Shown: one piece after another, positions 46,152 to 57,900 of the stretch
Numbering within the stretch: the stretch's first letter is position 1
Layout of the letters: every line of letters begins with the position of its first letter
Assembly: GCF_000004075.3 (NCBI RefSeq)
Contig: NC_026657.2
Span: forward strand, 7,068,001 to 7,132,000
Reading direction: 5' to 3'
Source of the DNA: Cucumis sativus
Taxonomy: Eukaryota; Streptophyta; Magnoliopsida; Cucurbitales; Cucurbitaceae
Length of the DNA: 64,000 nucleotides
Notes under the pieces: model-generated
What the model saw: the letters and a program-made list of their open reading frames with translations, nothing else
The model's database searches: none
What the model was told of the DNA's origin: nothing
Program-made: the position numbers and the translations under genes

Positions 46152-47630
46152 AAGAACCAGTTTAATTGCAGTTTCTTTTTTTCTGTGGTTTTGGCATATT
46201 ACAAGCCCAAAATTACTGCTAACAAAAAAAAAAAGAAAAAAAAGAAAAGTTACAAAGAATGAAAAACAACTGAATAGGATTGTCTGTGAGAAAGAGCAGA
46301 CTCTAATTTTAATGGTTAGTTTGCTGAATAGTTGTATTATTATTATGTGTAACGATAAAAGAACATTGGGGTTGGCAACTTTTACAAACAATTTGATGTA
46401 ATCGTTGGAGATTAGAGATTTTTAGCTTTACATCTCTATGCGCACCTCGTGCCACATGATATTCATCAATTCCTGGATTGTAAGTTTTAACCCTCTATGT
46501 GTTTTCAATTAAAGATTACACCTTTTTTGCCTTTTTATACATGAATTGCGATTTACTTGGGAAATATGCTTCTTGTTACCACTTCACGTCTCGGTGACTA
46601 CAAAAATGGAGAGTTGAGTTATTTATTCAGGAGTTTTAAGAAGTTGTTGTAATGTTTTTGTTTATGCATTATCGGAAAAGTTGTTCTACCAAGTGATAAA
46701 ATGAAGCCCTTTTTGAACATTTAATTTGAGAGTTTAGACTAAAAGTTAAGAGATAGAAATGTAAGTTGTTATAGGTAAATAGTTTTGTACAACATTTATC
46801 TGAATTTTAACTACAACTACTTTTACCACATCCATTGGTCGAACCATCATTGTTTTTGCTAAAGTGAGTTTGATCAAATGGTTATTCTTATAATCTTCTC
46901 TTCTACCTGTAGAAAGTTGGATCCTCCCTTTTTCATAACTGTTATATCTTTTTATTTTTAATATTAATTTTGTTCAAGGGGGAAAAAAGAGCACTAGGGG
47001 ACGTTGAAGGGTAAAAGCAAAGTCTGAAAAACAGAAAGATTTTTTTTCGTTTTTTCTGGTTGGGTTGAAGAAAAGACAATCAACAATATTAACCACATTA
47101 TGTTGAAGACGATCTTTTCTTGTTTTTGAGGAAAAGAGCATCTATTAGTCCGAAAGCACTGTGGGGAGGAACAAATGTTGACAGACTACCTAATCCACAC
47201 CAACGTGTAAAATCTTCTTGTGCTTCATGACTGCATTGCAACACAACAAAGAGTGGACTATGGACTACTATTAGTAGGACTATAGGAGTTAAAACTGCAG
47301 TGGTTAGGAAGTTTCATTCTTCCGAATAGAAACTTCAATCAATGGATATACCATGAGGGGCTTTAAAGAACCCACTTTTTTCAGAAATCATAAATTCCAA
47401 TCTCAATTTTAATTGTACAGCAGACAATTGTGTCCGTCAAATTAAGTATAGATCTTAGTGGTAACTAAAAGTAGTACCCCTCTTGAAATTAAATGTTCAA
47501 ATCTTCATCCTCCACAATTAGTGATGGTTCCGAATATCATTTTTTTTAATATAGAAAATAACAATAAAAAACTAATCCAACACCAAAAATAAAGAGAAAA
47601 GCAAAAGAGAAAATGTCCTTTAGACTTCAC
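46152..47630. other. GBF 3' UTR and intergenic region
   Basis: The 3' UTR of GBF runs probably to about 46.45 kb, with a poly-A-rich stretch near 46225-46250. Beyond it no gene is visible. Confidence 0.55.
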
Positions 47631-47633
47631 ATA

Positions 47634-47890
47634 TGGGCCTGGCAAATTTGGGCTCACATAAACGACGGACAGACCCAGACGAAGCCCATAATTCTCATCG
47701 TGGGCCGAGAAAAAAGAAGAAGAAAAAAGGCGGGTCGTGGTGAAATTTGAAAATTGGTGGCGCGTGCGTGATTCACGAGTTGGGTTCGGTTCCCGAGTTG
47801 GGATCTCTCACACGCTTTTATTACGGTGATCTGTTCAAGTCCGGTCCCGACCGTTTCTCCACTCTATGCCCCATTTCTAGACCTGCCCCT
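47634..47890. promoter_or_regulatory. promoter-like island without a following gene
   Basis: Four site II-like motifs (TGGGCC 47634, TGGGCT 47649, AGCCCA 47683, TGGGCC 47701) precede a GC-rich block (about 47730-47890) with TGGTGGCGCGTGCG and CCGGTCCCGACC. This looks like the promoter and leader of a housekeeping gene. However, the plus strand runs into AT-rich DNA with no ORF until 51.8 kb, and the minus strand is the 3' end of GBF. It may be a lost-gene scar, a non-coding RNA promoter or a distal element. Confidence 0.4.
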
Positions 47891-47899
47891 GCCCGAAAA

Positions 47900-50800
47900 A
47901 TATAATTTAAAAAACCCCTCAAATTACTCATAATTTAACTTTTTTTTAGATATTAAATTCAGTATTTTGGAAAAAGTAATTTTATTTGTTTAGTTTCAAT
48001 TTGGTATTTAGTATTTTATCGGTAAGTTTTCATAAACATAATCAAAATCAAAATATATAAGATAACCAAATAAAAAAAAAGTTAATGAAATCGTTTTTTT
48101 TCTTTTATATTTGACGTTTGTTATTCTTTCCATATTCTCAATTTCTTTTTCTACCGCCTTTTTCTTTTTTAAATTTTTCTTTTATTTTTTGGTTCAAATC
48201 TAAATACCATATATAAAATATGGGTAAAATGTAAGAATCTTCGAAATCTAAAAAGAATCGTTTAAATTGGGTGCAAATCTAAACGTAACAAATAAGTTCT
48301 TGTGACAAAAATCTACAAAATATTCATATTCAATGCAGAAATACTGATATGAATTTTGTGTTTTAGTGGTTTTTCATATGGAAGGTAAATAGTTTGATTT
48401 TTTTCTTTATATTTTTTGGAAAAAGCTTATTAATTTGTTCAACAATAATTAAAGAATTACGAATAGTTATTATTTTTTTGCAACATCAATTAGGAAGTGT
48501 TTGGGGGCAGTGGATTATTATAATCCTAAATTATTATAGCTTATGTTTAAAATGTAGAATATTTTAGTTTAAAGTTAGATGTGTAAACTATTTTAGTTTG
48601 ATAAGAAAACAATAAACATTGTATCAAGTAGTATAAAAATGATGAATGTCAAATAGTAAAAAATGTAGAAAATAGTAAATACAATAGCAAATTAAGAGTT
48701 TTAAAATAGTGTCTACAATAGCTAAATATAGATTTTTAAATAGTATTTACCGCAGCAATATGTAGTTATTATAGTTCTAGATAATTTTTGTCCCAAACTA
48801 GTAATAGATGTTATTTTGTAATGAACTAATAAGTATCAATGTCAAATATAATATTGAAAGTGAGTTAAGTATCTACTCGGATGTTAAAAGTGCAAATATT
48901 AAAATCTCAAAATCAAATTGAAACAAAATTGTAAACGTATTCCGAGTCTTATAAATTAGGTTTTAAAACTCGGAAACTAAAATGTGTGATTTTTTTTTTT
49001 ATATATATATATATTTCTAGTAGAAATTTAAAGTTGCAATTTACCACATCCATTTAATGGTTTATTTATTTAGTTTAGTTATTTGAAATTTGAATAACAA
49101 TTCAAATCTTAAGCTTAAGAAATATGAAAACGAAATGTAGCAAATTTGGGAAGAAAACAAAGTATGATTTTGGAAAAACCCAAAATCTTATGTTTGTTAA
49201 AGGAATCCTAACCTTTAAATAGGTATTGTTTTTTTTTTTTCATCAAAACAAAGAAAGGTGGAGATTTAAATGGATTTGATAGGAGATCGTACCTATCTTT
49301 TTATTCAAATTGTGTTAACTAGTTGAGTTACATATTATGATCGACAATTTAATTTAATTACTAAGTTTGTGACTACATTTTAAATTGGTCCAAACAAGAT
49401 GCATGACGTAACTAACAGTAAATTGATATTGATTGATGTGTGAAATATGACACAGGTAAATCAACACGGCTTTAGTAGAGATTTGAGAGAAGTTTACATA
49501 TACAAATTAAAAATTTACACATTAGTGTTTTGCTTTGCAACTACTCACTAACAAATATTTAGAGTTGGTGAAAGATGCAACAATTATTGAAAAGTTGTTA
49601 TAGTATTTTGGAGCCAGGTTCCTCCTTTCCACTATTTATATGTGGTAAACTTAGAGATTCTAGGAAAGTGTATGTTGGATCAAATCGAGTCAGAGTTGAC
49701 TGTTCATCCATATTAGGTCAATCCAAATTGGTAAATGTCGACACTTTTCTACATTTGGTTGATTAGAGTCCAATTTAATATCTTGAATTCTCTCGACTTA
49801 ACTTACATGAATATGAGGTCTAAATATATTTAAGATTTAATTTCTATTAATTGAAATCTCAAAATTTTTACTCAAGAGTGCATACCTTATATGGAATGTA
49901 AAGATTGAAATACGAAATAACAACGTAGTTTTTGAAAACAGTGTGATGATGATTATTGTTAAGCTATTCAATTGTAGTTTTTTGTATTTTTAATTATCTA
50001 ATTTTATTTTTTTTATAAATATTAAATTTAACTATTCAAAGTTGATATTTGTTAAAATTTGATGCAACAGTACAATATGAATATCTTTTCAAAATTTACA
50101 ATGAAAAGACTATATATATATATAAAAGACAAACTAATGTATAATAAACTACCAAAATTGATGAAATTTAAAAAATTGAAAGTCCCAAAGTGTACTAACT
50201 AAAATTATATTTCAACCTAAAATTTATAGGTTACATAGGTTTTAGAAATAAAGTTAAATATTACTTTTAAAAAAATGTCATTGGTTTAGTTATTTAACAT
50301 ATAAAAAGACGAAACTTGCAATTTTTTCCTTCTTTAAAAATACAAAATTTTCTTTACAAGAAAGAAAGAAATGGATATTCTCACATTCCCAATTTCCCCA
50401 AAGGTCCATTTTCAGCCCGACCATAAAGAAAAAAAAAAAGTTTTACATCACTTAATGTCAATTTTTCATTAGAATTTCGCCAACTACTATAGCTTCATCA
50501 AACTTTCCAATCTTCGTTATTCAAATCATAATAAAAGTAACGAAACGTTGATTTAAACAACTCGAATATGGGTCTGGGGAATTTATTCTAAATCCTCCAA
50601 AGAAAGTTCGAAATTTGACATTTTTTGAAAAAAATCCATCATAGTTTCATCGAGTCCAGTCCTTTAAAACAAGGTTAAATGTAAAGTATTAAATTTTGAT
50701 GAAACTATAACCATAGAATGTTATGTTAGTTTATGAATTTGTCTGAATAATTTGTAGCTTTGAGTAGAAAGAATCTTAAGATTTGCTTTATTCTTATTTA

Positions 50801-51600
50801 TTTGAATATTTTAAGGACGAAAAGGAAACATGTTATGGTGTCTTATCTTCTACTTTCTTCCACCTCTAGCGGTCATTATAATCTCGGATTTTGTATGGCT
50901 CTCCTTAAAGAAATGCTAAATAACAAAACTCAATTTTTTTTTTGATTTCCAAGTCTTTGTTTAAAATTTCATAGAGATTGGAAAGAAAAAAAAAGGAGTA
51001 CCGAGAAAGGTATGTTTCTCGCAATTCCATGTCCTAGATCTCTGCAAGTGAATAAAATTTGCAGCTTTTTTTTTTTTTTCCAACCATTTTTCATGTACAT
51101 TTGATTGAATCTACATTCCATGTTCTTGATGGGTTGTGTCAATTTCTGGGTTTTAGGAACTGAAAATCATCTGGGGTTGTTTCAAATTTCTGTCATTGGA
51201 ATCATTTCTTGCTGGAATGGAATTTGAATAAATTTTGATCTCTGTATGTCTTGTTGTCTCTTGGAAAAGGGAAATGTTTATCTGGGCTGTCTGTATGTTG
51301 GCCTTTTTCGAAGGCCTTTCAATGGGAATTCAGTTTTCTTCTTTAAACGGTGGATTTGGCGAATATTCAGAAAAAGGTTTCGAAATAGACCATAATAAAT
51401 GCAGATAAAATCTACCCTTTTTTCCTCTTCCCTAGTTTGACGGTATTTCTTAAAAATATTTATATATAAATGGATTTGAAACGGTCTTGATTATTCGGTT
51501 TTGAATTTTCTGTTTCCATAAACGCGTTACCTCTAATTTCCGTCTTCTGCGTCGCTTCATTTGCGCCTTTTTTCTGTTGGGTTTAGTTCTTCTTTTCCAG
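47900..51600. other. AT-rich intergenic region with a MITE
   Basis: No protein gene is supported. It contains a MITE-like element (48499-48798), several poly-T and AT runs, and from about 51.0 kb a T-rich segment that becomes the epimerase promoter and leader. The 63-codon frame at 49575 shows no recognisable family. Confidence 0.55.
48499..48798. mobile_element. MITE-like element, about 300 bp
   Basis: The ends are imperfect terminal inverted repeats: GTTTGGGGGCAG at the left and TGTCCCAAAC at the right, followed inward by related TTATTATA motifs (ATTATTATAATCC near 48513; AGTTATTATAGTT near 48765). The interior is AT-rich and non-coding. A target-site duplication is not clear by eye. It is a non-autonomous DNA transposon by structure; the superfamily is undecided. 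Confidence 0.55.
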
Positions 51601-51776
51601 TTTTGTAGATCTAAGCCACTAATCGACGAACCCCATTCGTATCTTCTTCAGATTTTCAACCGTTTCAGCTGCACAAATCAAGTGGGGTTGGCTTAATTTT
51701 TTTTTTTCCTGATTTTGAAAATTGAGAAGAGTTTTGGGGTTTGAAGTGAAAGAAGAAGAGCAAAGGAGAGGAACTT

Positions 51777-53637
51777 ATGGGGCATTCGGCGCCGGTTTGG
51801 GATTGCAGAGCGGCGACTGAGATTACACAAGATTGGAACGGCATTGATCAGGTTGTGCTTAGAAATCCCAAAGGGGCTTCCGCTAGGGTGAGTTTTCTTC
51901 TTCTATTTTCATGGCGTTTTGATAAGAAATCACAATGCCGATTACAGTCTTCTTTCAATCTCATAGTTCTTGTATCGTTGTGCCTTTTCTTATATTTTGG
52001 GTTTGATTGATTGAATCTCTGCTTCTGGATTGAGGGTTTTTGGGTTTGGATATGTAGATTAGCTTACATGGAGGACAAGTTTGTTCTTGGAGAAATGAGC
52101 AAGGGGAAGAACTTCTCTTCACTAGTAGTAAGGTAGGTTTCTGATTCTTCTTGTATTGATGAAACTATCGACTGGATGTTTTGTCTGTTATGAGATTGAT
52201 TGCAAAGTTTCATTAAGAGTTTGAAGATTTGATTGGAATTTTGTTAGTTTGGACTTTTGTGGCAGATAGAAGAATAAAACAAAATTTTACTAGAGTTGGT
52301 TTTGTTTAGAGATTCTCTGAGATGCTGTGGTTTCTTGAATTTTAGGCAATCTTTAAGGCACCAAAAGCTATGAGGGGAGGAATTCCCATATGTTTCCCAC
52401 AGGTATGTATAAGATTTTGTTCACTTGCTGATTTCTACAAGAATCTTTCTTCATTCCTGATGTGCCTTCTATGAAAATCATTGTAGTTTGGAAGTTGTGG
52501 ATCATTAGAGCAGCATGGGTTCGTGAAGAACAAGATCTGGACAATTGATGATAATCCGCCGCCAATGTGCTCAGATGACATCGAGGGGGTCTCCTTTGTT
52601 GATTTACTATATAGATCCTCAGAGGAGGATTTGAAATTTTGGCCATATAGGTAATCTTATGCATAAAGTTTCTTAGTAATGTCAAAAACTTATTTGTTTA
52701 GCAATCAATCTTCATTTTCCGAACACAAAAACTTAATTCACACCTTTACTTTCCAGTTTTGAGCTCCGCCTGCGGGCATCTCTACTACCCGATGGAGACC
52801 TGGTTTTGAGATCTAGAATTAGGAATGTAAATGGAAAACCATTTGGTTTCTCATTTGCCTATCACACCCACTTGGTGGTTTCAGACATAAGGTAGCTTCA
52901 GTTTGCGTCTCATCATTCATTTGCTTTGATCTTTATGTATTTCTCTGCTTGTAATTATAGATTCTTATATATGTTTTGAATCTGTATTACATTGAAGCGA
53001 GGTGAGAATTGAAGGTCTCGAAACAGTCGATTTCTTGGACAATCTATGTCAAAAGGAACGCTTTACAGAACAAGGAGATGCCATAACCTTTGAATCTGAG
53101 GTAATTTATGTATTTATTGTTCTTAAATAGAACTTCAGCAAATGCAAGAGTGGTGTTTTTAGTCACAGGCTTGTTCGTTGATTTATAACTTTCCAAAGGG
53201 TGTCAAAGCTGTCCATATTATAATGCTGGATGTTTCTGATTGGCAGGTGGATCGAGTATATGTCAGCACTCCGAATTTAATTGCTGTACTTGATCATGAA
53301 AGAAAGCGGACTTATGTGATAAGAAAGGAAGGATTACCTGATGTTGGTAAGATATAATATTCAAATTTGTAATAGCTAGGAGTTGTGCTGTGCCTGATAT
53401 ATTACTATAGAACGGGCTTAGGCTTATTCATATTATTTTTTGTGTATCAAAGTGGTTTGGAATCCATGGGAAAAGAAGTCAAAAGCAATGGTCGATTTTG
53501 GCGACGAAGAATACAAACAGATGCTTTGTGTTAATGGAGCAGCGTTAGAGAGACCGATCACCTTGAGGCCAGGTGAGGAATGGACAGGGAAACTGCAACT
53601 CACCGTCGTTCCTTCGAGTTTCTCTTTTGACTTGTAG
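51777..53637 (+). CDS. glucose-6-phosphate 1-epimerase-like protein (aldose 1-epimerase family)
   Basis: Coding exons: 51777-51887, 52058-52132, 52346-52402, 52487-52650, 52757-52891, 52998-53100, 53247-53346, 53453-53637; 930 nt, 309 aa, all GT-AG. Family blocks in order: [69 protein letters not shown] (His91), [19 protein letters not shown] (His172), [34 protein letters not shown]. The family interconverts the anomers of hexose 6-phosphates in the cytosol; there is no transit peptide. The usual HTYF motif reads HTHL here. The position where the yeast enzyme has a catalytic Glu (usually CVE in plants) is Asn276 (MLCVNGAAL). The Arabidopsis relative I recall is At3g61610, adjacent to LRB2, consistent with POB1 in this window. 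The fold is secure; activity is uncertain. Confidence 0.9.
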
Positions 53638-54890
53638 AGGAAATCGAACCGGGCACAAGCGCGGGCATATAGACACAAGCAAGGCCAGACTACTTTTATT
53701 GGGTGTAGAAGGGTTGATGCTGTGTTGAAAATAATGTTCTCGTAGCTTTAGAAGAACTGGATACTCTATGTCAAACATGGTGATTTTTCTTTTATTTATT
53801 TGTTATTTTTTGGGTGGAATTGATGAAATTAGGATGTAGGGAAGGGGGTATCCTGCAAGAAACTTGGGAAGCCAATGTTTTTGAAGAATGGCTGCGTGTC
53901 CCCAAAAACTATCTTCTTGTTTTTTAGAGGAAGAGAAGAGTGAATTTGTTATTTTCTTTCTTAGTATCAGAAATTTCCTTCTTTCTGTGTACTTATAAAG
54001 ACATTGTTTTCTCTTTAATGAAGATCTTCAACTATTATCTTGGTTGCAAAATTTTTCATTTTTTTAGTTCAAAGTTTGTCTTCTTAACTTCTAATATCAC
54101 AAATTTAATCTAAAAAGTCCTTGAATTTTGCGGTCATAGAAGCGTTTTTAAAATCCAGAGATGAAATAATGGACACACTGCTCTCAAAACCAATAATTTA
54201 ACCTATGTATTTATTTGTTAGCTTTTGTTCTTATTGTCACCATATTTACTTCAATTTGGTGATTGGGTAGGTGGAGGCTGAATAATGTTTTGGAATTATT
54301 ATATATTTTTTTTATAATAATGTAAATTCCGTACAATTGAAATAGACGTAGTTTATGAAATTATGCATGTATTGGATTTGAATCAATTTGTACTTTATAA
54401 ACAACAGTTGATATGTGAATTGGATAAGTTTTGACTTGAAATATATACATAAACAAAATAAATAAATAATATAAATGTATTTATTTAATGGTATAATGGG
54501 TTTTATCTCAAATTGTGGAATAAAGAGCTTTACTTGGTCTCATTGCCTCCTTTTCATGACTTTATTCATCTTCAGAAAGTCTTATACTATCTTATCCTCA
54601 TTCATAGACGTTGCATTCAAAAGCCCCATATTATCTCCTTTTTTCTTTTTTCTTTTTCTTTTTTTTGACATTTTTTAGTTTTCATCTTCACTCTAAAATT
54701 TCAATATTTTGCAACGTTTGATTTCTTGATCATAGTAAATACTATAGAGTGTTTCTTTTTTATGTGAGTATAGTAAAAAGATATCATATCATCTCCTCTC
54801 AGGTTTATGGATTTCTTCTTCTTCTTCATTTTAATTGATTTGATATTTGGGTTCCATACGAAAAGAGAAAAAAGAGAACGGAAGCCACTC
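53638..54890. other. epimerase 3' UTR and intergenic region
   Basis: The 3' UTR probably extends to about 54.03 kb. AT-rich DNA follows, with T-rich patches at about 54640-54670 and no gene before the tRNA. Confidence 0.6.
54868..54873 (-). terminator. RNA polymerase III terminator of tRNA-iMet
   Basis: Six A on the plus strand give TTTTTT on the tRNA-coding strand, 18 bases beyond the tRNA 3' end, as expected for Pol III termination. A backup T4 lies at 54861-54864. Confidence 0.75.
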
Positions 54891-54962
54891 TATCAGAGCC
54901 AGGTTTCGATCCTGGGACCTGTGGGTTATGGGCCCACCACGCTTCCGCTGCGCCACTCTGAT
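54891..54962 (-). tRNA. tRNA-iMet-CAT: initiator tRNA-Met (CAT)
   Basis: 72 nt on the minus strand. Acceptor stem ATCAGAG/CTCTGAT with discriminator A; D-arm GCGC...GCG; anticodon stem GTGGG/CCCAC with loop CCCATAA (anticodon CAT, plus-strand 54928-54930); T-arm CCAGG ATCGAAA CCTGG. The A1:U72 pair and the ATCGAAA T-loop (in place of TTCGAAN) mark a plant initiator rather than elongator tRNA-Met. There is no intron. The sequence appears identical to the Arabidopsis initiator tRNA as I remember it. Internal A and B boxes are intact and a T6 terminator follows. Confidence 0.96.
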
Positions 54963-57900
54963 TCGTTGATACTTACTGCCATTGTAAATTATTAAACCCA
55001 AGTTGCTTTGTTATCGAATGCATTTTCTAGATATTTTCAAAATAAATCTGGAAACATTGATAACTTTTTCACATTTGCAGAAAAGAAATTTTTTTAATAT
55101 AGTTTTTTTGATTTAAATCAAATACAAATTTATTTTGGGATTCATAGTTTGGATTTTCTTTATTTTAAATTATGTATTTTTCATTATTCAATTTTAGTTT
55201 AGTATTTTTAACAAGTCTTAAAGTTAGGATATCAAAGCTGATTTTTATTGAAATTGATTAAATAATAATAATAATTTTCATGTATGTAAATACAATATGT
55301 AAATATATTCTCAAAATTTGATAAATCAATAGGGAGACTTTAATTAAGATTTATTAAAAATATAAGGACCAAAAAACTCCAGAGATCTTTTGCTTTATCC
55401 ATAGGTATTTCAGTATTTTTACTATGTAGACTTCTCCAATTAAAATCTAAAAAAAATAAGGAAATGATTTTTTTAGAAAAAGAAATTAGTTTTAAAAAGT
55501 TAAAAACTCAACGAAATCATGTGAGGGATTCGATTATCCTACCTTATATAATCGAACTCTACATTTGAGAAATTTCAAATTTTCATCATTCAAGAACGGG
55601 AGAACGACAGGTAAAGGAGGCACCAATTACTTTATCCCAAAGTCACAAACTTAGAATACTATACTCAAGATCTCCAGTCCATTACATAAGTTAGTTTCGA
55701 GTAACGTACTGCACTGATATTATATTCGAGTTGCTTGCCATTTTCTTACACAAAAACAGCAGAAAATTCAAATAACTTAACCATCATCAATAGCAATATG
55801 TTGTTGTTATTATTAATATCACGATGATGATGGAAATTAGTAGATTTAGATTGAATAGTAATGGCTTGTCCTAAGGTAAAACGAGAAAGAAACCAGATAT
55901 ATCAATAGCTACGGCTTTGTAGCCATCAATTTGCAAGCTGCATGAAGTTTTCAGATATCCATCTGTATCAAACGATCATTATATCCAAATGAGCGAAATG
56001 TGTAACAATCAATGAAAGTGAAAATTAATGGCAGAAGACTAGTTCAAGTAAACACAGAAAGAAATACAAAACTGGAAGCAGTCAAAATGACTATACAGAG
56101 GAGAGACAAAACTATAGACCCCATTATTAATTTTCAATTTTTAGCCAACTTTTTTGAACAAAAGCTTCAAACAACAGATCAAGAAAGCCTACAGCGACAT
56201 CATGGGCCACCAGCACTATTCTTCAAATCTGTCCCTATCGTTATATCAATTCATATTAGCTCTCTTGTGAACTAGGAAGAGAACAAAAGAAAAGAAAACC
56301 AAAAGTTATAAGACTCGTTTCTACTCATGAGTTTCTTTGTTTGCTTGTTTCCTTTTAAACAAGATAAAGAAAGTAGTTTCTAAAAACTTCTTGTTTTTAG
56401 AATTTAATTAAGAATATAGATGAAAAATCGCCCTTGTAAAGAAAGAAATCCAATGAGGCCTAAGGTAATAAACAAAAGGTTAAACAAAAACAAAGATTCA
56501 AACTGATTCTGATGAAAGATAAATAAAGATAAACTGCTGAGTATTTGAATGTATGTAGCTAATTTAAAGCCAAGTTTCCCATAATACCATTGGCCTTGTG
56601 TTTGAAGAGGATCGTTGTTACCCTAAAAGGAGTTGTGAGTAGTAAACAATAATTGAACGTCTAGAAAATTATTGGCACGAATGAGGCATATCGAAGAAGA
56701 TAGCCGAAACAGATGAAAATAAAGTTCCAATACTCAGTTTTGTAAAAGAAAACAAAAATAAAATAGATATATGTGAAGACGATGACAAATGTGCAGGAAA
56801 AATGTAAGAAAAGAGAATAGCCACCTAAAGTACTTGGACTAAAACTAGTATATTAAGAGCCATGTCCAATAAATTTAATTATAATTTCTGGATCAAAATG
56901 TCTATCTTCACATAAAAACTAACAAGGAAAGATATAGGTCGAAATCATAGAGGAGCATTATCTCTAAATATGATTGAAGAAAACCATAGACGAATGCATT
57001 AAATGTGTCTACATACACTCGTCCATTGTCTGACAAATAACTAAACACGTCTGTAACGATCATCTGAATGTAACAAATGCCATAAACTTGATTAAAAATA
57101 GTTCTGTTTCCGAATGAATTAACTACACCTGCAATATACTAGTTCTAATTCTACACTAACCATATTCTGAAGAGAGTATTCTCAATGCTACCTGTCATGG
57201 TTCATTATAATTTCCATCAGAACCCAGGCGAGGTAACTGGATCTCCTCCATAAACTCTTCAATCTAAATGGTATACACTAAACTATCTTATTGTCAATTC
57301 ATTTTAAAATAAAATTTGGTGTTATCTATAATTACGTATGCATTTTTTGCGATATTTTTTCATATTGGTATAGATTATTATCAGAGCCCATAAAGGCTAA
57401 ACACATGCTGTCCAAAAAAAAAGTTGGGATCCGATTTAAAGAATGGTAGACTCAAAGAGCCACTATTTTAAGAAGGCATGGTGGGAATCTTATGTTAAAA
57501 CAATAAGGGACTTCGCAAATATATATAAAGTATGATCTCAATTGATTTTGAAACGCAACCTCGTATTATTTAAATCTTTTAATTATATTAATACTTCTTT
57601 GTCCATTTTTTGATTCTCTCTGTACGTGAAATTGTTTTAGGATTGAACCCATGTAACTCACTCCCAACCTTCACTCATGCTTCTTTTTAGTGGAATTAAC
57701 TACAGTCACGATAATGGAATCAGAACTAAAACAAAGTTAAAATTAGCATCCAAATATACCGAGTGGCAAACACAGTAGAAACGCAGAGATTAAAAGAGAT
57801 GACAATAATCAGACAAAGGGTTACCAATGAAAAGTAAGAATTCAAACTTCGAAACAAGAGCATCAAGAATAAAGTGTATAAACAGTAGTGCTTGACCCCT

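Noticed and set aside
48496-48509. miR395-like sequence GAAGTGTTTGGGGG
   Set aside because: Only 14 bases match, the flanks differ, and no complementary arm forms a miR395 hairpin. It is the end of a MITE-like element.
54807-54995. 62-codon ORF
   Set aside because: It runs through the antisense strand of tRNA-iMet and has no independent support.
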